DNA of 54,419 bases from an uncultured Sphingorhabdus sp. (GTDB lineage Bacteria > Pseudomonadota > Alphaproteobacteria > Sphingomonadales > Sphingomonadaceae). Positions 24,989 through 34,060 of the stretch are shown here, in pieces; the stretch's first letter is position 1, and each line of letters starts with the position of its first letter. The notes under the pieces are model-generated. The model was not told where the DNA came from and did not search any database. It saw nothing but the letters and a program-made list of their open reading frames with translations. The translations under genes and the position numbers were made by a program. The stretch covers positions 1 through 54,419 of the forward strand of contig CALMYW010000151.1 of assembly GCA_937873665.1 (NCBI GenBank). Reading direction: 5' to 3'.

Positions 24989-26043
24989 CAGTCAAAATCG
25001 TCCCAAGACAGCAATGTGCCTGCCTCTATTGCACGGCTGGTTTTGGCGCCGATGACTTCATCAATATGTGCGGGTGATATACCGTCGGCAGGCCGCAGCA
25101 TTATAAGATCGTCTTTATGGATAGTCGCGCCGGCAGACAAATTCCGCGCTACAGAAATGCTGCGGCGAACGAGCGAGCGAACCGCCAGTTCGGAAGGCCG
25201 TGGGGCTTTTACACCACTTCCTATTGCTGCCTCGATTGCCCTTATCTGTTCGACCAGTGATTTGAATTCAATAGGGTCAAGCGAGGCTGCGTGGTCTGGA
25301 CCAGGTAAGGCCTTGTCTAGCGTAATGTGCTTTTCAATTACTACCGCACCCAGAGCGACGGCACCCACTGCGACGGCTGTTCCACAACTATGGTCCGAAT
25401 ATCCAATGGGGCAATCTAATTCGCGCCCCATAGTTACCATCGCCTGCAAATTTACATTCACTGGTTCCGTGGGGTAATTGCTGGTGCAGTGCAAAATGAC
25501 AAGGCGGTCATTGCGCTCTTGCATCACGTTCAGGCGATCCCACTCCGCTTCGATACAGTCCTTTGCCGAACGGACTTCATCCATGTCCGCCATGCCGGTT
25601 GACATGATGATCGGCAAATCCAGCGCCGCCATTTTCCTAAGCATTGGAAAATTGTCTATGTCGCCTGACGGCAGCTTCATCCGCTTGACACCAATTGACT
25701 TCAGAAAATCGGCAGCATCGAGATCAAATGGAGTCGACATGAATTCGACGCCTTTTGCGTCGCAATGGGTTGCCAGTTCGACATGTTCGCTGTCCGAAAG
25801 TTGCAGTGCTTGGAGCATATCTTTCTGGTCGCCATCGCCAGTTTGCTGCTTCTGATACTCTGCTTTTTCCGCCCCTGGCCTAACGAGCTTTGCCGCATCA
25901 AAGGTTTGAAACTTAACGGCATCGGCACCTACATCGGCCGCAATATCGATCAGCTCTCGTGCCATCTGCAAAGAGCCATTATGATTGACCCCAACTTCAG
26001 CGATGATGAAGGTGTGAGAATTACCAAGCACTCCAACCCCCAT
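24988..26043 (-). CDS. Nonulosonic acid synthase (NeuB/LegI type)
   Basis: I start at ATG 26043, giving 351 residues. The frame is open to 26103, but the extra 20 residues lie inside the SDR gene and precede the normal family start IIAEVGVNHNGSLQMARELI. The TIM barrel has ADAVKFQTF, MSTPFDLDAADFL and KLPSGDIDNFPML. An antifreeze-like SAF domain closes the protein (RRSISVARNLSAGATIHKDDL to the end). It condenses phosphoenolpyruvate with the 6-carbon sugar from the NeuC-type enzyme to give the nine-carbon acid. Specificity (legionaminic versus neuraminic) cannot be read directly; context argues for legionaminic acid. Confidence 0.9.
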   Translation of the reverse strand: MGVGVLGNSHTFIIAEVGVNHNGSLQMARELIDIAADVGADAVKFQTFDAAKLVRPGAEKAEYQKQQTGDGDQKDMLQALQLSDSEHVELATHCDAKGVEFMSTPFDLDAADFLKSIGVKRMKLPSGDIDNFPMLRKMAALDLPIIMSTGMADMDEVRSAKDCIEAEWDRLNVMQERNDRLVILHCTSNYPTEPVNVNLQAMVTMGRELDCPIGYSDHSCGTAVAVGAVALGAVVIEKHITLDKALPGPDHAASLDPIEFKSLVEQIRAIEAAIGSGVKAPRPSELAVRSLVRRSISVARNLSAGATIHKDDLIMLRPADGISPAHIDEVIGAKTSRAIEAGTLLSWDDFD

Positions 26044-26815
26044 CGATAGCAAAATTTTGACCGGTGACCCATGCAGATGCATCGCTCGCAAGATAAGCAA
26101 CAATGCCGAGAAAATCTTCTTCGCGACCCATACGTTTTAGGGGGGTTCTGGCAACGTATTTCTCGACAAATGCATCAGGTTGCGCACGACCAATACCCCC
26201 TGGGGATATCGAATTTACGCGTATTGCAGGCGCCAGGCTAGTCGATAGCCAACGTGTAAGTTGTATCAGGCCACCTTTGCTGGCAGCATAAGCCGCCGGA
26301 TTAGCCATTGGCGTGCCTTCGTAAAGGGACCAATCGGGGCCGAGCATGCCATAGATTGAACCAATGTTTATTATCGAGGCGTTGCCTGACTGTACTAATA
26401 GAGGGTGCAGCAATTGTATTAAGTGAAACGGCGCTGTTAGATTAACTTCTAATGCGCGTCGCCAAGTTTCCACGCTCTGTCCCAGAAAAGTAGCGGCCCA
26501 ACCGCTCAGCCCAGAATCTCCAACAAAAGCTGCGTTGTTGATAAGAATGTCGATGTGTTTGAAACGCGAAGCTATTGCACTCGCCAGTCGGGTGCGTTCG
26601 CTGTCTTGTTCCAAATCTACTGCGAAGCAATTGGACGGGGCCATTCGTAACTGGATCGCGCATTCATTGAGCCTTTCTTGATTGCGATCGACCAGTAAGA
26701 CTGTACATTCTAACTCGATAAGCGCCGATGCCATGGCTCGTCCAAGATGACCCGAACCCCCAGTGATGATTGCTACTCGGCCAGAGAGGTCATGCAACTC
26801 TTTCAACGTTGCCAT
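26021..26815 (-). CDS. SDR family oxidoreductase (PtmA-like)
   Basis: A 264-residue classical short-chain dehydrogenase/reductase. It has the NAD(P) motif VAIITGGSGHLGRAMASAL at about residues 13-31, DILINNAAFVGDSG near 88 and the catalytic Ser-Tyr-Lys in IINIGSIYGML and YAASKGGLIQLTRW. The C-terminus ends in the usual WVTGQNFAIDGGWSAW. SDR genes named ptmA accompany legionaminate genes in Campylobacter. Here the gene lies between the synthase (23-base overlap) and cytidylyltransferase (13-base overlap) genes, so it probably modifies the nonulosonate or its precursor. Confidence 0.85.
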   Translation of the reverse strand: MATLKELHDLSGRVAIITGGSGHLGRAMASALIELECTVLLVDRNQERLNECAIQLRMAPSNCFAVDLEQDSERTRLASAIASRFKHIDILINNAAFVGDSGLSGWAATFLGQSVETWRRALEVNLTAPFHLIQLLHPLLVQSGNASIINIGSIYGMLGPDWSLYEGTPMANPAAYAASKGGLIQLTRWLSTSLAPAIRVNSISPGGIGRAQPDAFVEKYVARTPLKRMGREEDFLGIVAYLASDASAWVTGQNFAIDGGWSAW

Positions 26816-27534
26816 TTGCGGCTCCCATTCGGGTCTATATGTTTCGCTAACAACTCCGCGACCAGAAAGTCATAGGGTGTATCAATGTCGAGTGCCCGTT
26901 CGGCAGGCACTTCAACGGCGCGCACCTTTCCTTCGAACAGCCCATTGGCGTGTTTGATCAGTTTTGTTCGAACGGCATATGCCACGGTAGTTATGTCGAA
27001 CACTTCGGGTACGTCCTGCCTCCGTTGAAAGGCTTCACCACTTTTACATACAATTTCAGCATTTCCGTCAGGCAACACCTGAACCATATTAAAATAAGGG
27101 CTACGCTCTGCTTTTCGAACCGTTATTACCACGTCGACATCAGGATTTTGATCTAGCACCATTAAACATGCTTCAACATCTTCGACCGCTCGAAATGGAG
27201 AAGTTGTCGGTAGGCTTACGAGAATTTCAAAGGGACTCCCTAGATTTTCCATTGCCTCAACAGCATGTCGCCAAGCGTGCCACTCCGACGCTGAATCACC
27301 TGCCAATATCGCTGGTCGCATAAATGGCACTTCAGCGCCGTAAAGTTTGGAAACCTCTGCAATCTCATTATCATCAGTCGAAACGACGACATGTCCAAGC
27401 GATGGGCAGGACAACGCGCAGTCAATAGAATAGGCGATGAGAGGCGTTCCATTTAGAGGTTTGATATTCTTCCGAGGAACACCTTTCGAGCCGCCGCGCG
27501 CAAAAATAAAGGCTTGGGCGAGTTTTGCAGACAT
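26803..27534 (-). CDS. CMP-nonulosonic acid cytidylyltransferase (NeuA/LegF type)
   Basis: A 243-residue nucleotidyltransferase. The signature is at the N-terminus: AFIFARGGSKGVPRKNIKPL (residues about 8-27), followed by ATSPFRAVEDVE-type LPTTSPFRAVEDVEAC near 107 and FDITTVAYAVR near 186. It activates the nonulosonic acid with CTP to give the CMP-sugar. The ATG follows the Gfo/Idh stop directly (TAAATG), and the end overlaps the SDR gene. Confidence 0.9.
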   Translation of the reverse strand: MSAKLAQAFIFARGGSKGVPRKNIKPLNGTPLIAYSIDCALSCPSLGHVVVSTDDNEIAEVSKLYGAEVPFMRPAILAGDSASEWHAWRHAVEAMENLGSPFEILVSLPTTSPFRAVEDVEACLMVLDQNPDVDVVITVRKAERSPYFNMVQVLPDGNAEIVCKSGEAFQRRQDVPEVFDITTVAYAVRTKLIKHANGLFEGKVRAVEVPAERALDIDTPYDFLVAELLAKHIDPNGSRKWQR

Positions 27535-28551
27535 TTATGGCCTTCCAATTTGTACAGTGCCACCCAACACCACAGAACGTCGAGCTGCTTCAATGACCAA
27601 CATCACATCGACGCCATTTTGTACGTTTGGTTGGACGTCGTTGCCATTAGCGATTGACGTTGTGAAATGGCGAACTTCGTCCAAATAAGTTTGATTTCCA
27701 TCTGATGGAGAAAAATCAAACGTTTGCGCTTCAACAACCTCCGGACTTCCGGCCACTATCACACGGTCACCCAACGCATCCCATTCGATTGTGCCGTTGG
27801 TCGCGATGAACTTGCACTTACGCGTCGCAGGTTTCTGCAGGAAATCCAAATGGATATTGATTATTCGTTTTGGTGATTCATATTCCATTGTAAGATTGAC
27901 CAAGTCTTCGACATCCAAATCCAGATCTGAAAATCGTCCCATATTGCAATGAACCTTGTCCGGTAGCCCGAACATCCACAGCAAATAGTCAATCTCGTGG
28001 CTCAGCTCGAGCAAGGCCCCTCCGCCCAGCGAGGATTGGGCTGAAACCGAATTCCGATAATCTGTTCCCGGCCGCCAAGTAGAAAGATGCTGCCCAACCT
28101 CGGCCCGAACGGACAGTACCGACCCGACTATTCCGGAATTTAGTAAGTCGTGCACTTTCAGCAGCGACTGCTTGAAGCGCAAATTATACCCAACCATGCA
28201 AATTATTCCCGCGCCAACTGCCGCCCGGGAAATGGTGTCGGCCGAAGATAAATCGGCAGCGAGGGGTTTTTCAATTAGCATGTGAACGCCACGGGCTGCT
28301 AGCTTAGATGCTATATCGGCATGCATGGAGGCTGGGCTGGCAATAATCGCTGCATGCGGTTCGAAGGCTAACGCGTCTTCGAGGGTGTAGACAGTCAAAT
28401 CCGCTCCAACCGCTGACTGCGGCTCCGGAATTTTAGACGTCCGTAATACCGCAATTGTGGCGGCGGGATTGAGCAGACGCAAATTGCGCAAGTGGCGTCG
28501 CCCAATGCTACCCAGACTTACAATCAAGAACCGATTAGGATATTCGCCCAT
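27535..28551 (-). CDS. Gfo/Idh/MocA family oxidoreductase
   Basis: I start at ATG 28551 (MGEYPNRFLIVSLGSIGRRHLRNL), 13 bases after the HisH stop. The frame is open to 28593, but that would place extra residues ahead of the dinucleotide fold. The length is 338 residues. It has the Rossmann motif VSLGSIGRRHLRNLR, the conserved IEKPLAADLSSAD (Glu-Lys-Pro) near 95 and a C-terminal domain containing LLELSHEIDYLLWMFG. It is an NAD(P)-dependent sugar dehydrogenase or reductase. Similar genes (ptmF) occur in legionaminate loci; the substrate here is unknown. Confidence 0.85.
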   Translation of the reverse strand: MGEYPNRFLIVSLGSIGRRHLRNLRLLNPAATIAVLRTSKIPEPQSAVGADLTVYTLEDALAFEPHAAIIASPASMHADIASKLAARGVHMLIEKPLAADLSSADTISRAAVGAGIICMVGYNLRFKQSLLKVHDLLNSGIVGSVLSVRAEVGQHLSTWRPGTDYRNSVSAQSSLGGGALLELSHEIDYLLWMFGLPDKVHCNMGRFSDLDLDVEDLVNLTMEYESPKRIINIHLDFLQKPATRKCKFIATNGTIEWDALGDRVIVAGSPEVVEAQTFDFSPSDGNQTYLDEVRHFTTSIANGNDVQPNVQNGVDVMLVIEAARRSVVLGGTVQIGRP

Positions 28552-28564
28552 TGCCGTTTGCGCA

Positions 28565-29209
28565 TCACATCTGCATAAATCGTCGCAGAACATCCAGGCC
28601 TAATTCACCGCTACGCTCAGGGTGGAACTGGGTGGCCATGACGTTTTCGTGCTGGACCGCAGCACAAATTCTGTGCCCTCCGTAAACGCAGTCGGCAAGA
28701 CGTACATTAGGATCATTCGGGACGGCCGCGAACGAATGCACAAAATAGACAGCAGAGTTGACTGGCGTGGTTTCGAGTAATGTTCCATTCCATGATCGAT
28801 CTGTCTCAGGAGCAGTTAGCCCGTTCCAACCTATATGAGGAACGCGCTGTGTTTCGCCATCGGTCTTCAAAGCTGGCACAGCCTTCACCCTACCTGCAAG
28901 GATACCAAGCCCTGCATGTTCACCAAACTCCTCACTCGCGTCGAAGAGCATCTGCATACCGACGCAAATCCCGAGAAACGGACGTCCGCCGCTTTGAAAT
29001 CGCCTGATGGCGTCATCAAATCCTTTTTCGCGGACGGCCTTCACACTGTCTTCGAAGGCACCAACCCCCGGGACGACAAGTCTTTCCGCAGTCGCGGCGG
29101 TGGCAGGATTTTCTGTCACATCGACGTCAACGCCAACATGGGTAAAGGCCCTTGCAACATTGAGAAGATTGCACATTCCATAGTCGACAATAGTAACTTT
29201 GGCGGCCAT
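28565..29209 (-). CDS. hisH: HisH-like glutamine amidotransferase of a sugar-amidation complex
   Basis: A 214-residue class I glutaminase starting MAAKVTIVDYGMCNLLNVARA. The catalytic nucleophile is in PFLGICVGMQMLF (Cys near residue 82), and the His and Glu are in ATQFHPERS near 196. It makes ammonia from glutamine and passes it through a HisF-type barrel. Together with the next two genes it forms the HisH-HisF-PseA/WbpG triad known to amidate sugars in surface glycans (as in Pseudomonas WbpG-WbpH-WbpI type loci). No other his genes are nearby, so a role in histidine synthesis is unlikely. Confidence 0.88.
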   Translation of the reverse strand: MAAKVTIVDYGMCNLLNVARAFTHVGVDVDVTENPATAATAERLVVPGVGAFEDSVKAVREKGFDDAIRRFQSGGRPFLGICVGMQMLFDASEEFGEHAGLGILAGRVKAVPALKTDGETQRVPHIGWNGLTAPETDRSWNGTLLETTPVNSAVYFVHSFAAVPNDPNVRLADCVYGGHRICAAVQHENVMATQFHPERSGELGLDVLRRFMQM

Positions 29210-29210
29210 T

Positions 29211-29972
29211 TTAGACTTTCCTTACGGCAAATCCGCCGGCGAGGGCGTGTTCGCGGATTTGACCTACCGTCCCTCGATTGTAGTGCAAAATATCCGCCAT
29301 AGCGACGGCATCAGCGCCGCCGTCTGCAACTGCCTTGGTGAAATCCTGCAATTCTCCCATGCCGCCACTCGCGATGACTGGAACCGATACGGCGTCGCGG
29401 ACTTTCCGAATAAGTTCTATTTCAAACCCCTTGCGCGTGCCCTCACGATCAACTGACGTCAAAAGGATCTCGCCGGCCCCGCGCGATACCGCTTCTACCG
29501 CCCAAGACAGCACATCTCGACCGGTACGTTCGCGACCATTGTCAGTATACACTTCCCATCTACCGTCACCCACCGCTTTTGCTTCGATTGATAGCACCAT
29601 GGCCTGTGAGCCAAAGTGGTGAGCGACTTCGGTGATCAATTCCGGCCTGGCGATTGCAGCTGTATTGATCGCCACTTTATCGGCACCAGAGCGTAAAATG
29701 TGCTTAGCATCGTCCACGGAACGAATGCCGCCGCCCACGGTAATCGGGATGAATACCTGATTGGCTGCGCGGCTAATGATGTCGCTTAGATTGTTCCGGC
29801 CATAAAGACTGGCTACGATGTCCATGTAGATCAGTTCATCTGCGCCAGCCTCATAGTAGCGCAACGCATATTCGTGCGGATCGCCAATAACTCTCAACCC
29901 TTCAAGGCGGATGCCCTTGATGAGGTTCGGCCCTTTGATATCGAGCCTCGGAATAATGCGGACATTACTCAT
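29211..29972 (-). CDS. hisF: HisF-like cyclase barrel, ammonia channel partner
   Basis: A 253-residue half-barrel-duplicated TIM protein ([20 protein letters not shown]). The phosphate sites [13 protein letters not shown] near residue 80 and [13 protein letters not shown] near 198 are visible. Residues near the active entrance differ from orthodox HisF: the start reads [15 protein letters not shown] instead of the usual IPCLDVKDGRVVKG. It lies one base from HisH and six bases from the PseA-like gene. It probably channels ammonia from HisH to that enzyme rather than making imidazole glycerol phosphate. Confidence 0.87.
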   Translation of the reverse strand: MSNVRIIPRLDIKGPNLIKGIRLEGLRVIGDPHEYALRYYEAGADELIYMDIVASLYGRNNLSDIISRAANQVFIPITVGGGIRSVDDAKHILRSGADKVAINTAAIARPELITEVAHHFGSQAMVLSIEAKAVGDGRWEVYTDNGRERTGRDVLSWAVEAVSRGAGEILLTSVDREGTRKGFEIELIRKVRDAVSVPVIASGGMGELQDFTKAVADGGADAVAMADILHYNRGTVGQIREHALAGGFAVRKV

Positions 29973-29978
29973 GGATAA

Positions 29979-31292
29979 TCAGTCGTGCCAGACAGCGTGG
30001 CGCAATTTCCATTCCCCGTCCCAGACCCAAAGATGGGGGGAACGGAAAGTTTCCGCCAATTTCATGAAATACTCGCGATCCAAAATCGGTTCATCAAACA
30101 TTTTACTCGCTTCAGGAAACTCGGATTCCGGTATCGACAAATATTGGAAAATTTCGTCGGCAAAGCGTTCCGGGAATTCGTGATCAAAGCGCTTAACCAA
30201 TGCCACGCCCTCGTCGCGAGTGATATCGCCAGAGCGAATCTCCTGCGCAGCATCATAACTTGCCCGACCCAAACCGAATTTCACTCCTGTCGTATAATAA
30301 TGGAAGTCATCAATACGATCATCGATCGAGTTATACTTTGAATATGTTCCGGGCGTGCGCTCAGGTGATGCTTGAAAGCCACCATGCTCCACCGCATAAT
30401 AATAACAGGCTTGTGGATGCCATTTCAAATAGTATCCTAAATAGTGGACTTCGACTTTTTGCTCTTCGATTTGGTTGGGATCAGCCGGCAGATATGGCAA
30501 AAGGTCTTGCTGGACGATGCCGAAGTGCTCCTTAAGGTCAGGTACCGAAACACCACCTAGGCTGACTTTCGACTGGTCTTCAGACGTGAAATAAGACCAA
30601 TCGCGCTTCGCAGTCTCGGTATCACCGATCGGATTGCCGTATTCAGCTTCGTTTTCGCCGAAGAACACAAGCGGTATTTTGTGGAGCAGGGCCATTTTGG
30701 GCGCGAGCGATTTCTGCCCGAACATAAAGGCTTGGAAAGGGTGAAAAAGGTTGTCGACCGCCAATCTTGTCAGCAGTCTGTGCACTCTGCCATTAGGCGT
30801 TGTGAGCAAATTGTCATGCCCAGCATGGATCCATGCTTGAAAATTCTTCCATCCCCATTCCGTGTAAACATGCGGTGCCCAAGTAACAGTAAGCGGGTTC
30901 ATACGATATTTGGTTCGCAAGATATGGGACGCGTAAAAACTGTCTTTGCCGCCCGAACCGGGTACGATGCAATCATACTGGCCATCTTTGCTGCGATGGC
31001 GATCGCATAAATCCATCAACTGGCGCTCACGTTCTTCCCAATCGATCGTTTGATGCTTTTTTTCCGCAAAACGGCATGCGTCGCATATGCCTTCAGCATC
31101 GAAATAGATCGTCGCCTTCTTGCTGTCCTTGGTGTGGCTATATTCGACAGCAGAATTGGGACGCTGATTTGAAATCACACATTTTTTGCAAAACACCACT
31201 TCTTGGGGGAGGCCGTATTTTGTCGATGGATTCTGGTTATCTGGCGCGAATGCAGCTTTATCTATGTTCGCAGGATAGGGAATCTTTTGCAT
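29979..31292 (-). CDS. N-acetyl sugar amidotransferase (PseA/WbpG family)
   Basis: A 437-residue protein of the adenylating N-type ATP-pyrophosphatase family. Cysteine pairs VFCKKCVISNQRP and GICDACRFAEK (residues about 30-80) look like a zinc ribbon. The PP-loop CIVPGSGGKDSFYASHIL is near residue 108. PseA and WbpG convert an acetamido group of a nonulosonic or uronic sugar to an acetamidino group, or form an amide, using ammonia from HisH-HisF partners. The presence of the complete triad predicts an amidinated nonulosonate or sugar acid in the product. The ATG overlaps the glycosyltransferase stop (TAATG). Confidence 0.9.
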   Translation of the reverse strand: MQKIPYPANIDKAAFAPDNQNPSTKYGLPQEVVFCKKCVISNQRPNSAVEYSHTKDSKKATIYFDAEGICDACRFAEKKHQTIDWEERERQLMDLCDRHRSKDGQYDCIVPGSGGKDSFYASHILRTKYRMNPLTVTWAPHVYTEWGWKNFQAWIHAGHDNLLTTPNGRVHRLLTRLAVDNLFHPFQAFMFGQKSLAPKMALLHKIPLVFFGENEAEYGNPIGDTETAKRDWSYFTSEDQSKVSLGGVSVPDLKEHFGIVQQDLLPYLPADPNQIEEQKVEVHYLGYYLKWHPQACYYYAVEHGGFQASPERTPGTYSKYNSIDDRIDDFHYYTTGVKFGLGRASYDAAQEIRSGDITRDEGVALVKRFDHEFPERFADEIFQYLSIPESEFPEASKMFDEPILDREYFMKLAETFRSPHLWVWDGEWKLRHAVWHD

Positions 31293-32545
31293 TAAACACT
31301 CCGCTGTAATCTCAAGACTTTTTCGATTTCCATGACAACTGCATCTTTCGCAGTGGCCAAAAGAGAAGGTGGCGACAATTGGCCCGATAGTGGAAAAGCA
31401 ATCTGCTTGCCAGCCAAGTCTTGCAACAAATCTGCAAGTTTCTCGATTGATGTCACTCGCTGAGCAATACCCATTTTTGCAAATGGCGCATCTGCGGTGA
31501 AAATCGAGCCGTCAATTGACAGAACAGGGCGCTTCGCCAGCCACGCTTCAAGTCCAACTGTTGAGGCAGTGACCACAACCAGGTCGACTGCATGAAGCAG
31601 GGAATGCAGTGGTTCGGTTGTAGGACTAAACTCTATATTCTGTTCGGGCACAAACGTAACATTTTCACTTGGATGATATCTAAGCACCAATCGCAAATTT
31701 TGGTCTTGCGTTACAATTTCGCGAAGCTTTCTTTCCACGCGTCGAGGTAATTCGGGGTCACCAGGCTCTCCGGTAAAGGGATGTCGTTGCGGCTCCACTG
31801 TCGATGCCCACAAAATCGTCAGGCGCCCATCATCCCATTTGCGGGCTTTGCGCAACGCGCGGCCTGCGGCAATCGTCGAAGGTATGTTTATTACATCAAA
31901 CGCCGGATTGCCGGTTACGACAACGTCGTCGGGGTCGCGTCCATAGGCGATGAACATCTGGCGTACTGCCTCGTTCAGTACAGTCACTCGATCCGCATAT
32001 GCTGGTTCACCAATCCACTTAATTTCTTGCAGCGCAAACATGTCGACCATGCAAAGAGAGGGAATGCCAAGCTGCTTGGCAGCCGTGATAGTGGCGCGTT
32101 CCGTACGTGGGCTATTGGTTGCAATGACTACATCTGGCTTATACTCAGTCAGAACCCGCCGCATGAAATTTATCGGCAGAAATGCTTGACGGGCACTTTC
32201 TTCCCACTGTCGCCATGCAGATTCCAAGTCGCTTACTTCTACCAACTCTGCGAAGTTTGCACCATGATAGGCGAGCGTTTCTTCTCTGCTGACAGGGCCA
32301 TTGTCATCAAGGTCAGGGCAAAGTTGATTGCCAAAAGCCTGTGCGTTTGGAGCTGCAAGATGCATAAGATCCTTGTAGCCGATATAAGGCTCCCCTGCCT
32401 GCTCAGCTATTGCAGACGCAGTTGTCAATGCAAGCAGTGTAACCTTCCATCCGCGCTCTCGCAGAGCTTGGCAGATTGGCAGAATCATCGAAATATGACC
32501 GCCGCCATATGCCGCCAGGAAAGCATGTGGCTTGCCCGCGTGCAT
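31292..32545 (-). CDS. GT-B fold glycosyltransferase-like protein
   Basis: A 417-residue protein. The N-terminal glycine motif AYGGGHISMILPICQALRERGWKV (residues about 13-36) and the C-terminal EFSPTTEPLHSLLHAVDLVVVTASTVGLEAWLAKRPVL pattern (about 300-340) show a GT-B fold. It resembles UDP-GlcNAc 2-epimerase or CDP-glycerol-transferase-like folds. It is the only evident glycosyltransferase in the operon besides the initiating enzyme. It could add the CMP-activated nonulosonic acid or another sugar to the lipid-linked intermediate. The stop of the previous gene and this ATG adjoin (TGAATG). Confidence 0.72.
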   Translation of the reverse strand: MHAGKPHAFLAAYGGGHISMILPICQALRERGWKVTLLALTTASAIAEQAGEPYIGYKDLMHLAAPNAQAFGNQLCPDLDDNGPVSREETLAYHGANFAELVEVSDLESAWRQWEESARQAFLPINFMRRVLTEYKPDVVIATNSPRTERATITAAKQLGIPSLCMVDMFALQEIKWIGEPAYADRVTVLNEAVRQMFIAYGRDPDDVVVTGNPAFDVINIPSTIAAGRALRKARKWDDGRLTILWASTVEPQRHPFTGEPGDPELPRRVERKLREIVTQDQNLRLVLRYHPSENVTFVPEQNIEFSPTTEPLHSLLHAVDLVVVTASTVGLEAWLAKRPVLSIDGSIFTADAPFAKMGIAQRVTSIEKLADLLQDLAGKQIAFPLSGQLSPPSLLATAKDAVVMEIEKVLRLQRSV

Positions 32546-33157
32546 TCAGTTTACGCCCTTTCCAAACAGGCCGATTGCCGTGGCAAAGATTATTTCCAAA
32601 TCTCTCAGTAAGCTGGGCTCTCGAGCATATTCAAGATCAAGATCCAGCCGCTGTTCTGGAGTTGCATTTGAGCGAAGCCGGGACTGCGCCAATCCAGTAA
32701 TCCCCGGCCTAACCGAACAGCGAAGTTTCCAGTGTTCGGGCCGGTAGCCCGACACCTGAGCCTCGACATCAGGGCGTGGTCCCACGATGCTCATTTCACC
32801 GCGGATGACATTTATAAGCTGTGGCAACTCATCGAGGCTGGTCCGCCTTATAATTTTCCCGATCCTCGTTATTCGCGGATCGCCGTCGCTCGTCGCATAG
32901 CTGCCAACATTTGGGGCTGTCACAATCATCGATCTAAACTTGAATAGCTTGAACGGGATACCATGCATCCCCATTCTATTTTGCCTGAAGAAAACTGGAC
33001 TGCCGTCGGTTGCCAGAATCGCGGCTGCGACCCCCAACATGATAGGCAGTGTGAGCACCAAAAGTACTGTTGCCACCATAATATCGAACAACCGCTTCAA
33101 TGCACTTATCCTTCTGGTTCGCATTTCCCAGTTTGGATTGCCGTCGGCAGACCGCAA
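32546..33157 (-). CDS. Initiating sugar-1-phosphate transferase (PglC/WcaJ small type)
   Basis: A membrane phosphoglycosyl transferase of 203 residues from TTG 33157, which has TAAGGA 8 bases before it (overlapping the aldolase stop); ATG 33124 is the alternative. It has one hydrophobic re-entrant helix ([22 protein letters not shown]), then [22 protein letters not shown], the catalytic Asp-Glu in [14 protein letters not shown], and MSIVGPRPD. It transfers a sugar-1-phosphate to undecaprenyl phosphate to begin the repeat unit. The small size matches PglC-type enzymes, which use UDP-diNAc-bacillosamine; the operon makes that sugar. Confidence 0.9.
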   Translation of the reverse strand: MRSADGNPNWEMRTRRISALKRLFDIMVATVLLVLTLPIMLGVAAAILATDGSPVFFRQNRMGMHGIPFKLFKFRSMIVTAPNVGSYATSDGDPRITRIGKIIRRTSLDELPQLINVIRGEMSIVGPRPDVEAQVSGYRPEHWKLRCSVRPGITGLAQSRLRSNATPEQRLDLDLEYAREPSLLRDLEIIFATAIGLFGKGVN

Positions 33158-33168
33158 TAACTGGTTCC

Positions 33169-34005
33169 TTAGATCGATCGTGGGCCCCGGTCCGGCAGCA
33201 TCGCGCGGATTTCTGCAACTGCTGATCTTACAGCCGCTAGATTTTTTCGATACTCTTGATATTTCAACTGCTTAGCAGATAAGTATACATCGCGAAGCTG
33301 CGAAACCTCAGTAACAAAATCCATGGTTTGTTCGATTTCTTCCGGGCTGGCTGCCCCTCGATGGAAAGTGCGAGATAGGATTGCTGCGTCTGAACCCAAT
33401 CTTGCATGTTCGACCAAGATCCTCTCTGCGGGCAGAAGGCCTTCGCCGACCCTTGCTACGCCACCTATCCCAAATGGCATGCCTACCTTTCTTAGATCTT
33501 CGACCATTTCCTCCACTGTTCCATCGATTAGTAATTCGAACATGAAGCGGCGATTGAGTTCTAAGCTCAGGTCGTTTAACCCGATGTGTACACGTTCGAT
33601 GCCATCGACCTTACAGCAATCGAGTAAATTTTGCTTCGCCCCCTTGGTTTCGACCAAAAGATGTATCCTAGCTCTGCCGTTGACAATTTTTGCATATTTC
33701 CGAACTTCGGATACGCTGTGGAACCAAGGTAACATCAATATATCCGCCCCGGCATCGATCAATGCGTCGATTTCACTGAGGGAGTTTTCGTGCAGCGGGT
33801 TGGTACGGACCAACAGTCGGCCCTTTGGGACACTGGTCCGAACGTTTTGAACATCGGCGATAGTATGCGTGTTCATCACCGTATCCAAATGACCCTGGCG
33901 TTCCGATTTTCCAAGTGTTTCAAGGTCGACCATTATCCAGTCAACGCCTCTTTCGCATGCAAATCGCGCTACGCGAGGCTGGTTTGTAATCAAGATGAAG
34001 TGCAA
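33169..34005 (-). CDS. HpcH/HpaI aldolase / citrate lyase family protein
   Basis: A 278-residue TIM-barrel protein starting at TTG 34005 with GGAG upstream. It has VDWIMVDLETLGKSER near residue 22, LLVRTNPLH near 64, ADILMLPWFHSVSEV near 90, HLLVETKGAKQNLL near 113 and HIGLNDLSLELNRRF near 138. These fit the class II pyruvate aldolase pattern (Arg, metal Glu and Asp). The family condenses or splits pyruvate with aldehydes. Finding it between the initiating transferase and the PglF-like gene of a polysaccharide operon is unusual. It could form or cleave a pyruvyl-sugar or a keto-acid decoration. Confidence 0.8.
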   Translation of the reverse strand: MHFILITNQPRVARFACERGVDWIMVDLETLGKSERQGHLDTVMNTHTIADVQNVRTSVPKGRLLVRTNPLHENSLSEIDALIDAGADILMLPWFHSVSEVRKYAKIVNGRARIHLLVETKGAKQNLLDCCKVDGIERVHIGLNDLSLELNRRFMFELLIDGTVEEMVEDLRKVGMPFGIGGVARVGEGLLPAERILVEHARLGSDAAILSRTFHRGAASPEEIEQTMDFVTEVSQLRDVYLSAKQLKYQEYRKNLAAVRSAVAEIRAMLPDRGPRSI

Positions 34006-34060
34006 CGGCTGCTCCGTTAAGCTGGAATTTTCGGGCGTTTAGATGCGCGACAAAATAGTA

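Noticed and set aside
28565..29972. Histidine biosynthesis operon
   Set aside because: HisH and HisF are present, but no other his gene. The PseA/WbpG gene and nonulosonate genes around them point to sugar amidation.
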